Source: Sarcocystis neurona (Eukaryota; Apicomplexa; Conoidasida; Eucoccidiorida; Sarcocystidae). Taken from it: 64,000 nucleotides of DNA. Below are positions 34,290-47,695 of the stretch, piece after piece. The position numbers and the translations under genes were made by a program. The stretch's first letter is position 1; every line of letters starts with the position of its first letter. The stretch covers positions 824,642 through 888,641 of the forward strand of contig KL647289.1 in assembly GCA_000727475.1 (NCBI GenBank), in the 5' to 3' direction. The notes under the pieces are model-generated. The model was given only the letters and a program-made list of their open reading frames with translations, did no database searches and was not told the DNA's origin.

Positions 34290-37200
34290 ATGATGGCAGA
34301 CGACGGCCCCAAAAGTGACGCCACCCACTTCGCTGCAGGTGCTGGGTCACACCGGAGAGAGTCACGGAATACATGGCGGCAAGATGGAGACGCGGGATGT
34401 ACCCACGCCTCATCGAAGTGGCTCGGTACAGCAGTCGCCGAGGTCCCCTCTTCCTGCCCTCAGCGGGAACACATCATCAGTTGCGTGAACCCTCACGAAA
34501 GACCTCTCGGCGACCAGATACGTGCTTCCGGCCCCCCTCGTCCGCCACCATGGAGTACACGTGAGAACTCACGAATCTCTTACCGCTGTCAACAAGACAG
34601 GTTGCCCACTGTCTTCATACCACCGTCTTCCAGTAAAGAGCACTTCTACTTGAGAAGATCTTATTCTGCTGTACCGAGCGGAGGGTACCGCAGAGGATTG
34701 GACCATGAAGAGGTTAACCCTCGGGGTCCCTCAGAATGGCCTCCTTTCAGCCGTCCGACTCTTTCGGAGTACAGCAAGGTGCACAACAAACGTTGGGCAC
34801 CAGACACTAGCTGCGCGGTCACCCCGAAGCAAACACAGTCTAACGACCCACGTGAGAACCAGAAGCACCTCCCATATTTGAAGGAGTGCCCTGCTTCACC
34901 ATGTCATCTTCACAGCAGTGAACTCAAGGTCCAGGGGCAGCGCCTAAATCAGAAACTGTTCTTTTGTTTGCTGACGCTCGCAGCAGTCTTGTGTTCTCTG
35001 TTGTGTTTGTTCTTACTGCGCCACAAGCAAGGTAACCCTCTGACGCAGGCGTTGATGCTGTACGCTAAGCATAAGGAAGTGGCAGTCCAGCACATTCGTA
35101 GCATGATTAGGCTGCACAACGCCGAACCCATCACCTTATTCGGCGCCCCACTTGTGGGAAAACTGTTGCTCCAAGTGGTCACATCGTGGTTCTCGAATTC
35201 ACACGCAGCTTCCGTGCTGACCTCTGGGACAGCAAGATCCAGCAGTGGAAGCACGGGGACAGTCGGGCAACGCTTGAGTGCTGTACGAGGTGATTTCGAA
35301 GCAGGTCAAGCCACAATTCGGGTTGAAGTGATTGACTCGTATGTGCCCGCCGCCTCGAAGCCCCAAACGCATGCACCCGCAAATCTCGCTTTTGAAGGCC
35401 GTCCTGGCGCCTTACTACAAGGAGGAGGGAACGCAGATTTTGTACACTTGTCCGTTGCACCCACCAGCCCTTTCCTCGACGGCAACCCAGCGTTCAACAC
35501 AGAAGCACAAGACGAGAGTTCATTTCTTGATAGCTTGAGCAGGGACGAGCTTCGCGAGCTGATTCTGGCGGAAGGAGGGTGGACGTATATTCCACACACG
35601 CGGCATAACCTTCCAATCGAGCTTCCTGACAGTCTACCGCCCCTTCCACGACCAGGAGGGGGGCATTTTCTGCGTCGACACCATGCGGCTGATAGCCCAC
35701 CAGCGTTGCCGGGGCCGATTCCTGGCATCACCGTGGAACAGGTATTGCGAAATGGAAGGCAACTTCTGAACGCGGAGACGTACCGGGAAGCCGCATCCGC
35801 TATGCAGCATGCAGTTCGCGACGGACATCTTACGCGTGCCGTGCGCCTCCACGGCCAGTTCCTCTATCCGTGGAAACTGTTCTCCGATGAGGAAAGAGAA
35901 GCTCTGCGTCTGCTCGCAGACCAGGTTCGTTGGTTTCCGAAGTGGGTGAAACACCACCGTCGTTCACAGCGTGTTGACAAGTCTGTACTGGACCTATACC
36001 TGCCAGTCGTGGAGCCCCAATTTACGGACCACTACGGAGGGCCAGGAAGCCCTTCAGTGGATTTATCACAGGGTATCCGTTTCACGTGGCTGGGACACGC
36101 GGCTAGTCTGGTGAATATTGACGGTCTACAAGTGCTGCTTGACCCGATGTTCGACCACGACTTGATTGGGTCGTATAACGAGTGGCTGCGCAGTCTTGTG
36201 TTGTATGTCAACGCCCTTTGCGGCTCCCTAGGAGGACGTCATCGTGCGCCGCCGTGCCCGTACGAAGAGTTGCCATCAGATGTCGACGTCGTTATCCTAA
36301 GCCACAATCACCAAGACCATATAATGGAGAACGACGTTGAGACGTTGTGCCGCCGGCTCAGCGACCGGTTCAAAAAGCTTATCTGGTACGTTCCAGAAGG
36401 CGTATCTGCTTTCCTTAGGCAGTACGGTTGTGCTTCTTCCAGCATTTTCGAGTTCAGCTGGGGAGAGACACGTACTCTTTCTTGTCACACGCGCTCCCGA
36501 CGCCGCATATGTATTGATGGTGTCTGGAAGAAACACGGGACACTGGTTGAAACATACGAAATCACATTTGTCGCAGGGCTTCATTGGTCGGGGCGAACGG
36601 CTTCGAAGACCGATCACAATGCGTCACTTTGGGGTGGCTTTGCCATCAATGGACCGCGCCACAAATTCTTTTACGGAGGAGATACAGCGTACTGGCGGCC
36701 AGACTTCGACGAGTTTCGTAAAATTGGAGATATTTTGGGGCCGTTTCATCTCGCTGCTCTGCCCATAGGAGCCTACGAGCCAAACGAAGATCTCAGATAT
36801 CAGCATGTGAAGCCTCACGAGACTTTAAGGATGTTTAAAGATTTGAAAGCGGAGGTAGCTGTTGGCGTCCATTGGGGCACCCTACGTCTGTCCGCAGAAG
36901 ACTTCTTTGATCCGATGCTTGATCTGGAGTGTGCACTGCTCGATTTAGCTGAAGAAGACTGCCATAGAACCTCTGCGCTGAGGCAGCGGTACAAAGCTAC
37001 GGAAGTCTACCTCCGCCAGTACCGCTCCAGACAGGCGAAGCACGTCAACAACCCTTTGCAGACGCCCCTTCCGTCGACATCAACACGTAAGGAAAAAGGA
37101 CAAGGGACGCAGACAGGTAATGATACAGGCCAATCCAGCTCTAAAAAAGGTAAACCCAATGAGAAAAGCAGTACTCACTCTGAGCACATGGGTGAGGAAA

Positions 37201-37870
37201 AGTCGAACCAAGCAGGACACAATGCAGGCACTTCCGCAGGAGTGAAATACAACGCGCGCAGCAGACAAGGAAGCATCGCGTTTAAACATTCGAGAAAGTT
37301 GTCCCCCGAGAGCGCGGCTGAAAACAAGGAGTTCGAAAATCTCCTCGTGCAAATTCAGACACTTATGCTCCCTATGGCAGACAGTGTCAGTAATTCGTCA
37401 AATTTTCAAAGATTGCTGCGCTCGCTGAAGTTGCAGGATGCTGGCATATTACCCAACACGCGAGCGTGGAAGGACAACCTTCTTAAAGAAGGTGCGCGGT
37501 TTCAGACTTTATTTGTCGGACAATCTATACAGGTAATGGAATGGGCACAGCGACAAGAGAGAGATGCGCTTTGCACCTGACACTCTCCCCGCGAGAAGGA
37601 GGATTTGCCGCTCTTTTGCATGTGGTGAATGTGCATTGTTTACAGGTGGAATCTTCTGAAAACGACGACTTCATCTGGATGACTCGAAGTAGCGGACTTC
37701 AGCACGTCCTGAGCAACGCTCCTGACGAACATTACACTTTCAATCCTATGTATATTGGCCATGGGCACTTGTCGCCTCTGTATGCAGGATTCAAAATTGC
37801 TGAACAAGTGCCAGCACCTCCAGTTTCGCAGGACGACTCTGAGGACGACGTCCCTATCGTGCTATCGTAG
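34290..37870 (+). CDS. NAPE-PLD-type phospholipase (metallo-beta-lactamase fold), membrane-anchored
   Basis: NAPE-PLD enzymes are zinc hydrolases that release N-acylethanolamines and phosphatidic acid from N-acyl-phosphatidylethanolamine at membranes. Exons 34290-37532 and 37646-37870 (GTAATG donor, TTTACAG acceptor, phase 0) give 1155 aa, about three times the animal enzyme. All metal ligands are present: SHNHQDH (H672, H674, D676, H677), the H of GLHW (765), the D of GGDTAYW (798) and the H of VHWGT (861). The family sequences LPIGAYEP and YQHVKPHE are also there. An N-terminal region of some 220 residues precedes one hydrophobic segment (about 223-244), suggesting a type II anchor with the catalytic domain beyond it. 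The tail after about 920 is Lys/Ser-rich, then ends in an ordered-looking segment split by the intron. The frame is open upstream to 34284, but an in-frame stop at 34268 makes ATG 34290 the first possible start. Substrate specificity is inferred. Confidence 0.88.
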
Positions 37871-39235
37871 AGTGCGCAGGGTATATTTGTGTCAGTGGTT
37901 CACGCGTGTGAAAGTGGCGGCCCTCCAGGGCAGTTCTTAAAGACATCTTTTCGTAATTCTTAACCTCGTTTGTGGAACAACCTCACGGTGAGGCAGTTGA
38001 TGAGCAACCGTGTGAGTGGCACACGAAGTCGTGTCTAGCATGGTGTGGGGGCGACCTAAACACAGATGAAGTATATGTTGATGGAGGGCCCGCTTTGGCT
38101 GGTTTCGCAGGAGCGGCTCTAGGACGCGTGGTCCTAGTCATTATGGCCCTGGGGGGGAACGGATCCAGAGACGGCCCACATTCTGGTCGAGCTCAATCTC
38201 TGCACTGGAAACGTATGCAAGCTAAGAGGCTCATGCACTACTTTTCCATTTCAGTGCGCGTCTGACAGTGACGCATTTGGGAAAGGGAACAGACCTGAAA
38301 TGTGGTTCTTTGCAAGCAGCGCATCTCTTCGAGGTAAATGCTTCATTTCTTCCGCATCACAACCCAGCAGTCCGTGTACTACAGGAATGGATTGTTCAGA
38401 CCCCCGCGCGACGTTTCTCCTTGGAAATCTTGCAACAGTACCACGGTGGTGTAGAGGTGACGCACTTGTCTGCGAGATGCAGTAGGGAGACAGTTGTTGG
38501 GTGTATGCGGGGGAGAATGGCTTCGAACTGTAGCCACAGCTCTTCTGTTGGACAGCAGACTGGGTGGGCGGGTCGCGTAATGTATACTGTCAGAAAGTTT
38601 TTCTACTGCTTCTGTACTAAGTTTTTGCATAACTTCGTACATACATATATATTCACACGTATGTGAAAGTAATTGTGGATATTTCCTGCAACAGCAGTCT
38701 ACAGAGTAAATTCGTCCACCATCGCCGAATCTGTATTTCAGAGGTGTTTAGTAAAAACGCAGGACTAGTGCTGGGTTGTCTACTGTGCTCGTGCAATAGA
38801 TGCAGTCGACATTTTTGGTAGGGTAACGGTCAACTTATCAGCTAGCATCAAGGTCGACCCTGTGCTTTCGGAAGCAAATGCCAATGGTGTGCGGCTCATG
38901 CTCCGCCTGAGAATATGTCACAAGGACGACATTGATAAAATCTCTTTTTTGCTAGAGGAGCCGCTTCTCTGGATTAGTACTCACCCCCACTGTCGTAATA
39001 GTCTCAAGAACACCACATTACAGGTGCATGGGGGCAGTTTCACCCTTACGTAAAAAATTTACAGTTTGTAGTAGCACGAGTGCTACAGACGATTGACGAA
39101 GGTACAGAACTCTTTAGCTTGTCGCTATTCCCGGCGATGACCGCTGCACAGTGTAGCACGAAGAACGCGAAATTGACTTTCTTGTAAGGACCCTAAGATG
39201 CTCGATGACTTCTTGAAGACGCATCAGCCTTCTTT
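37871..39235. other. Convergent intergenic region
   Basis: This lies between the 3' ends of the phospholipase (+) and the Patched-type gene (-) and should hold both 3' UTRs. A short TA/CATATA microsatellite lies near 38640-38660. The open frames at 37972-38265 and 38268-38666 (+) show no recognisable domain. Confidence 0.4.
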
Positions 39236-42200
39236 TCAGTAAGCAGGAATAAGCTCTTGAACAGCGTATGAATCTAATGTGGCAGGCTTCAAGCACTCTC
39301 GTCTATTATCAACATCGTGAGGACCGATACTGCTGGGATGCAAGTCTTCGCTTGCATCGAGCAACTTGATAACTTGGTCGTTCTGCGTCATAGGCCCGAA
39401 CAACTGGAGCAGTACAGGTAAAAAGATAAACCCGAAGCCGAATGCAAAAGCCAGGACCTGCAAGAAGCATAGATTCACCAAAAGCAGGATGTCGAGAGGA
39501 ACGCAAAGAGGAGTGTTTGAAGTGGCGATGATGCAAACAATGGAACTGAATTCTATTGGTTAGCACTGCGCGTTAAGTGAAAGGCCGGAACTGCACCTGT
39601 GGACACCGTGCACGCTTATTAATCTTCTCTAGTGTACATGAGTTCTCATCGTTTTACACTAGAGCTACGTATACCCGCATATAAAGTTACGCCTCTGTAC
39701 GCCCACATACTCATGCAGGAGTGCCCAGGGAACCCACTGCGATATTCACGCGTGTGCTGCCGCCTGATTCAAACAGGAAAGCCCAGGTAGACCGCCCGTG
39801 TCTTTACGACACACCACTTATGCAGCAGTGGTCGAAATGTGCGACTTTCACGGCAAAGGTTCTGCGCGGTGTAACGGGAATATCTGGCAAACAAAGTATT
39901 GTGCGAGTACCCTGCTTTTATCAACGGTTACGCAAGTACTGCTGCGTTGAACACAACAGGGCAGGAAATTACTGGTTTGCGTAGACGCACCGCGCTCCCA
40001 GACCACAGATGTCGTCAAACGTCACACTCTGATTCTACTCTGTAACTACGTGCGACTTGGCGAGTACTACAGAGAACGTGGCTCGGATGCAACAACAAAA
40101 TCTTGCAATGTCAACTCTCACGATGATACAGTCTTCCGCTGCTGCCTTTCCCATCGTTCAGCAGTGGTGTTGCTGAGGGTAACGGGAACACTTTTTGCCT
40201 TTGGGCACTCCACGTCAAGTCTCTCGCCGAAACGCTATCTTACCAACACCATCATTTTGAAGAACACCTCTAGCACGAACTTGTCGGAGCCCTTCAAGAA
40301 GAAAACTGCGATTAGTGTGGACAGCATGCCGTTGGCTATTGCGTTGCCCATGAGCACCATTGTTTCAACCATTCTCTCTCTTCGTGTTCTTCCGCAGCAG
40401 CGCGTAAACGCGTTCAACACATGCGTGGTCGTATCGACGCTGTAGCCTGTGGACGAACGTTCAGTGACAGGCACAACCTGACTTATAAGACTGACACGCT
40501 GCAACACAAAGGCAAGTCAAAGATGAGGCATGGTCTCCATGATTTCAAACGTAATGCGGGAGAGGAGTCGCAGAGGAAATTCACCTTTTGTGAGTATGTA
40601 CTCGAGAAGGAATTGAACACAGATGCATGCTCTCCATGATTTTACACATTGTAACATAAGTGTCTGAGAAAAGCTTTCTTTACTTCCGTGTTACGCTGTT
40701 GGATAAGAAGAAGAGTGAGTGCGACAGGCAGAAAACAGGTGCTCTGCACGAGGCTCTTGTGGACGATGAGAATTTTGTTCACGCGCCGACGTGGTTTCGA
40801 GCGCCACCAGAAGTAAGCGAAACAAATCAGTAAGAAGGGCATCTCCTGCGGAGGTACTTCTCCGGTGAATCCAGCGAAGGAGAATCAACATTTGCACGGG
40901 GACGACGCGCAGCGACGCCTGCCTCCACCCTACGACAGAACTCCGTGGTGTACAGTGCAACATACGACCTCATGTTCTGCAGGTGTAGCAAGCGAAAAGC
41001 GCAGCGCTCGTAGGTTCCTCACAAAGGACTCATTTGTGCGTACCGATTGCGAGCAGTAGAATGACCATCGTCAGCATATTGAGGCGCAAACCCCATATCG
41101 CCATGAAACCACACAATGCCAGGTCCACCAGGAAGACAATTAGCGCTACGATTAGCATGGAGAAGAAATTGGGGATAAGAACGACCGTCATCTGCATAAA
41201 ACACATGCGCAAGGTAAACAATGATGAGACATGGAGGCGTCAAGCAGGAGAACCAACCGGTTTTTCTGTGCCGCGCATGTCCGTGGTCACACAGGAGTTT
41301 GTCTCCTTCATGGTAGTGACCCACGTCTGAGAAGACAACAACAATCGTGTCACTAGGCAGGGTGCAGAGCACCCCACACTAAAAATGTGTGTCGTCTACG
41401 TTAGTAAGCCACAAATCTTGAGGCGCTCCATCGACTGCGCGAGAGGCTGGCACAATATTTGGAGACCTGATGTGAACCTGTCGAGAGAGCCTACGAGGAC
41501 AATGGCGACGAGAGCATAGAGAAGATTGCTGACGGTGCACTTGAGTATGTAAGGATCGCTCTCCCATAATATCGCCAGTGGGGTGTAGACTAGACCGTGA
41601 AAGTGGGTTGAGGCCTCCTGCAGGATGAGACGCGTTTCCTTAAGCCATTCGTACAACACGCTGGTATTTTCCACGTGAGGCATCCTGAACATCAGTAAAA
41701 CCGCAGAATCCCGTGAGGACGACAATGCACACGGCTCTGAAGGATGTTGAACAAAAATGTTGACGAGAAGTCCTGTGCACCGAATTCGTGGTACACAGGG
41801 AGGACGAGGGCGTTCCACACATCCGATGCAGGTAGCTGTGCAGCTGAAACCACCTGTCGGCATGAAAGTGTGCACTGCTGCACGAACTCCGTCGTTTTTT
41901 GCTCAGAAAATCCTGGAAGCTCAGGCTGGCCGTTTCAACGTGAAGCAAACAGCAAATCTTCACAACCGAAGAGCATTTCAAGAGAACGCTTTTCTCTCAC
42001 GTGTGCATACCGCGTAGCATACGGAACTGCGCTTTATTCAAGAGAATCACGCCTCAGTGTATACATTTTACCAGTAGACGAACTTCCAGGAGACGAGGCT
42101 GTCGGGAAGCACTGACGGTCCTCCAGCAGAATGTGGAGGGGTGTGATCCTTGCTGTAACTCGGTGGAAAAGAAAAAACGAAGTGCGTCCTATATTGTTTA

Positions 42201-45200
42201 CCTACGAGGTCACTGTAAAGCCAGATGTAGAGCCTGTTCAGGGGGCAGCACATTTTCAACAATGTCGTGAAACCACAGTTGTCACAGGCAGTCGAAGAGA
42301 AACTTCATTGTCAAGACGCAGTCAGGGTAAAATGTTGACAGTTGACCGTTGCCTTTGCAAACATAGGTGTACGCGTGTTACAAGGCGCGTTGTGACTGGC
42401 GGTACGTTTGCTAAGTCACGTCTCTGCGAACGCAGTGTTACAGGACTTTTTAGTGGTCTTGAAAGGACGTCAGAATACGATGTGAAGTGGTGAGGATGAC
42501 TTCACTCAACGTGGAAGGTCGCCGACGCGGCTAACGTGCACTGCAGTATTTGTGAAGAGGAACAAAATCATACTTCGAAAACTCGGGACACTTCAGTCGC
42601 GCACAAATCCATACTCGTAAACGCCTTGGCCTTAATATAGAGGCTATGGCAAGCAAGGCTTACGCTTGCAGAAAATGTCCCTTATCTCCATCAATCATGT
42701 CCTGCTGTCTCTGTTTGATGAAGTGATACATGCCGTTATTAATAGCTACAGCATGGTGAGAGGAATAGATAGCATCGTGCACCTCCACCAGCTTGTTTTG
42801 TAAAGCCTTATCTTCCCAGCGCTCCGGTTCCGGGAAAAAAACCGTAATTTCCTCTCCTAGGGTGCTGAAGTAGCGCGACCGAACCTCGAAAAAGGTCTGA
42901 CAATAACACGTCAACCCACACTTCGGTCACAGCTACGTAAGCTGATGAGACTATTCAAATCCGGGGGTCCACGAAGCGTAAAGTACGACAGCATCGTTTC
43001 CTATCTCCAGTTCTCGTTCGACCGGCTAGGCGACGGAAGGGGCAGTCGTTGTCCACCGCAGCTCTGGGCGTACATGTGTGACTGAATAGTCACATATGTC
43101 TACATGCATTTACGATATGCAAAGAGTCACGAGCAGTGGAGAGAGTGCTAGCACGCCGGTGCAGCTTTGCTGCCCGTCGCAAAACGTACTCGCAGATAGG
43201 AATCTTTTGGGCATATCTCATCAACTGTGATCCCCGGTTGAATCTGTGTGAACCCGTAAATTGATATACCACAGAGTGCGGCGAAAGAGATGAGGACGAC
43301 AGCTTGAATCCAGGGTTTCCCAAGCATGCTGCACAGAACGGGATCATGCGCACAACAGTGACAGAGTGAATTAAACGTTTTCCTGCGGTGCCCAGCCCCC
43401 TTGGAACAAATCGAGCAGTAGAGCATTCTGCTGGGTTTGAAAGTGTCGGCTGGCAGAGATTTCCTCGTTCGCCACCGTTGTGCACGCACTTATCCCTTTC
43501 TCACCAGCGCTGACCACCTTCTCTGAAGTGGCTTTTGAAGCAGGTGCACGCCATTCCCAACAGCACTATAGGTACAGGGTCGGGACACGGCGCCTCTAAC
43601 GTACTACGGGTACGGGCACACAGCACATTCGACTGCACACGTGACAAAATGTCTTTCTCTCCCTATATATGTATAACTTCAATGGCTCTGATGCCACCGT
43701 GTGCTTCACAGTGGAGCAGGGCTCGTGAAATCTTCAGGCGTTCCGTGGCAATCCACGCTCTGTGGAAGGCGTTAAGGCGTACCGAATGGGCATGTTTCCG
43801 CGCCAGGGCGCTTCGGTGACTGTCCGTCCTCTTACCGGCAATAATAATTAATAAGGAAAGCTCTTCCAAGTCGTCCCACGTTTCCTCTCGGCTCCCGCAG
43901 GTAGGAGTCGAACAAGTGTTTCAGATCAGAGGCGTTCATTATGAGATACTTTGGAGAAGCGTTCGCGAGACCGGAGCCAGACGAGCGCTGTTGGTCACTG
44001 GTGTCCGTGAAGTCCCCTTTTTGACCGTTCTTTGTCTCCTCTGCCAGACCAAGGAGGATGTCGTTACCTGTGTCCGCCCCCTCACTGCTCCGCGGCCTGA
44101 CACAGTAGCAGCATTTTGGAATTCCGCACTATCGATATGCTATCCTCGTGTGGCTTACACCGCGGTCCGGTGTCCTCTCCTGCTCAGAAGATAGGAAAGT
44201 GTTAGTGTGAGGAGGCCCTGTGTACCGAAACGCCTGCTTGCCAAGCTGGTGAGTAGTGAACCACTTGTATAGGTGGAACAACAAATATTTAAAAAGTAAC
44301 TACACCAGAAGCGCTAAGTCAACCAGTAGGGTTCCTGTTCGACTTGTGCCTCAACATACTTGACAACGGAATTGTGTAGACAACCTCGTACGTGTGCACA
44401 AAGATCCAACCACATACTGCACTGACCCCGTCTCGTATTTTGCTCGTGGCGACGTGCTCGACAGCTCCGCATTCATTGTCTTCCCTTTCATTGAAGGCGT
44501 TGCACGCGCAAACAACTTCAACTTTTTGGGGGGCCTTCGAGTTTTTCCTTGGTCTTGTTCCACGTGAGCTGTTTTCACTTCTTCTGCACAACCGCCGTGA
44601 TAGTCCCGTAACGGAATGGACAGTTGGACGCAAATTCTCCCATCCCGTCCATTCTCTAACGTCTTCTGCAGGCGAGGACGGAAGGCCATCAGCGACGCAA
44701 GTTGAAACGTGGACATGTACTTCATTTGTTTTAAGAAGGCAACTTCATCTGCAGATGAAACAGGCTTTCGAAGGCAGCGGCAGACTCCACATTTGCTTCT
44801 ACGCACACACACTTTAGAGGGTGACAACGCGCCGTCGTCTGTGTGATTACATTGCGAAGCCTGTTCTGGCCGGACGGTCACCTCCGTTTTTTCCCGAACA
44901 GCTCTCCCCTGCGCCCCCGAGGGCTGCTGCTGATGCTCCTGCGCCTCGAAATCTATAGTACACGAGAAACGACTGCACTCCAATTGTTGGAGTGCGTCTC
45001 CATGTGGTGTCGTTACTTTTGGCGTGCTGCTCCGTTTTCCAAGGAAACACGGTGGAGTTCGTTCTCCCACGACGGACAAGTTTGCGTCGACAGTGCACGG
45101 ACTCGATGCAGCTGCTTCCAGTGGCGCATACAAAATTGGGTTCTGTGAAACGTGTGCCTCTGCAGTTTGCAGGGTGGTGCTAGGGTAGGTGTTTTCAGCC

Positions 45201-47695
45201 TCCGCGAGTGCGGTTTTGTCTGGTCCCCCACTCCCGCCTGCTTCCACGCACTTGGGATTCCCTACATTCTTAGCGGCAGTCTCAGTTGGTTCTCCTTCAC
45301 GACACTGCAGAGTACGGTGCTGGAGTTGCTTCGCCTCACGTTGTGCGTCAAGTGCGAGCCACCCCAAGAAAAAGGTAAGGGCCATTACGTAGCCCCAGAA
45401 CAGGCAAAAGGCAGTGATAACGCAAAACATCGATATGCTCGCGTACGGAGAAGCTGCCCCAATAATTAAAGCAGTGACACTGGTCATGGTTGTGCATGTT
45501 ATTGCCAGCCCTGCATCTCGTGTGGTGTGGCGTATGCGCTCTCGTGGATCTGCTATTAAAAAGGTTAAGCTGTACGAGTTTATCAGCACGAAAGCGTTGT
45601 CCACGCCAATACCGAGGACAAGGAATGGCGTAGCTTCAGCAGGTGGCGTGTGCAGTAATCCACACAAATAAATAAATCCAGCACCACCTGCATACCCAAG
45701 CAGCGTCGACAGCACCCCCATGAACGCTGGCAAGGTTTTAGTGCGAAAATTCAGACTAGAGTTCACAAGTAGCGTGTACATGAGAACAACGAGCACCGCA
45801 ACCGTGAGGAGAATAGAGTCCCACTGTCCCAGTTGCGAAGACTTGCTCAAGTCATCGCTAATGGAGCGCTCAGTCCTAAGTGCAAGCTTCATCCCGGGAA
45901 TATGGCTTTGAAAAACTATTTTCTCAATGCGTTCCTCCAGAGCCGCGCTGTAGACTTCCCAGCCGCCTTCTCCCAGAAGATCGTAGCGAATTCCAAACGC
46001 TGTCGCATTCTGAACAATTTGCAACGTGGTTTCGCCCTGCGATTTCTCCACGACGCGAATGTTACCTAGCATAGCATCAGCCCGATAAGCCTTCTTTGTT
46101 CGAAAATTCACGACGATAGGCCAGTTTCTAGAAACGATAGGGCGTCCCCAAGAACGCGAGGAAGTATACATGTCAAGCACCGACATCACATTGCAGTCAC
46201 CCCAGGAATCCCGAGCACAGATGTCCTCGAATGTCACAGCTGGAGGAAAGACGAGAGGGTCAAATCCCGCGTGACGGTCGAGTGAATTTCCGTACTCGTC
46301 TACAGTAACTGCATCTCGCTCTAGCGTGACGTTTCTTATTTGTTGGTCAATGTTATGTAACGCAAGTAATGTTTCCCGCGTTAGACTATCGTAATCGCTG
46401 TATGCAATAATGTACGAAGTGCGAATCCTCGGGAAATGCGAAAGGAACTGGTCTTTTATTTTGTAACTGGGGGCTCCAGAGAAACTATACAACTTGTACA
46501 TATCATTCTCGTGTTTGCGGAAGAGCAAGCCGACTGCCATAAGCGCACTTATTATGAAGGACATAAGTATGAAGTGCCACTTGTAGTCGAACACCAGCAC
46601 GGCGTGCCTGCTAAATGCCCGGTCCATTGTTGTTGAAAACTTCCCCTTGAGCTGAGAAGCGCACCTTCCAGGCATTCCCAGGAAGCGTTGAAATACAGTC
46701 CAGCACGAGATCATACGAGGACTCAGCGTATATTCTCCTCCTCGACACTGCTGTTCTGCAGAGTTCTGAAATACACTACTGCGGCCAGGTACTGCCGTGT
46801 CCCGGGCTTCATTAGAAAGGGCGTGAAGTGTGGGTCCTCTGCTCTGTTCTGGTGTGCCTTTATTCGACACCTTCGGAACGACACGCTTTGTTGATATGCT
46901 GGAAAGGAAAGTGCGGGCTTCTCTACGGTCGGGCGGACTGCGCTGAACCACTTTCTTAGGGCCGATTCTACTGCAACTGCGGCACCAAGGTAGCAGGAAT
47001 TTGGTCAACGGAAAAGCACACTTTGGACGCGATTTGTTGGCTTGACGTTGAGGGTATTCTGAGCATGAAGATAGGACAGCGCTGTCCTGTGGACCGCAGA
47101 TAGCGGCCTCTTTGCTCGGTCTATCGGCTGCACTAAGTTTAGCTGCGCCAGCAGAAGGTGAGTCCTTTTGACCCTGAGGTTGGCTCTCCTGGCTGCATTC
47201 TTCCGCCTCATGGCCTGGCGAAAAGCGAGGCTTGACAGAGACGGAGTCGATGGGTTGTTGCAAAGACGAACTGTCACAAGACGGACAGTCTGAAGACTGG
47301 ACATCTTCGCGCTTTAGTGGTGCGACATCTGATGCACATGCTACGCCACCACCTCTGCATACAACGTGTGTTTCCGCCTCTGCATGGCCAACTGAATGTC
47401 GTAGGTGGAGGGCTGTTCTATGCCCTACGCGGTCTTGTGGCTGCGCATGGCTTGCTGCAGGATGAGGGTAGAGGGAGTGATTGAATTCAGAACAACCAGC
47501 AGTGTTCGGCTGAGACGGGGTTACATCGTGAGGCGGCTCGACTGGTGGGACCGACGGCGAAGGCGTACTTGGCAACACTAGGGCTGCACGCGGGTATGAA
47601 GTCGCAGTAGGCAGGTCGGCATCCAACACGTGACGACCCGTGCCGGAAACTCCTGGACTCCGTGTCGCCCTGTGTGGAGAGAATGGCACTTCCAT
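39236..47695 (-). CDS. Patched-type RND transporter with sterol-sensing domain (eight exons)
   Basis: Patched/NPC1/Dispatched proteins have twelve membrane helices in two halves and move sterols or other lipids using proton or ion flow. Proposed minus-strand exons: 47695-44418, 44096-43836, 43328-43190, 42896-42664, 41843-41495, 41191-41044, 40446-40244 and 39457-39236. Every junction keeps phase and the total is 1610 aa. Exon 1 carries a disordered N-terminal region of about 370 residues, helix 1, the first lumenal loop with Cys-containing DICARDSWGDC, and the sterol-sensing helices with GIGVDNAF (about 695-702). The later exons carry helix 7 (KPWIQAVVL), the second loop (FFPEPE) and helices 8-12 with GYSVDTTTH and FFKMMVLV, LPVLLQLFGP. 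Donors are mostly GTAAG/GTACG/GTATGT. The start of exon 5 is the least certain join; exon 1 could start at no earlier ATG than 47695. The substrate is unknown. Confidence 0.85.
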
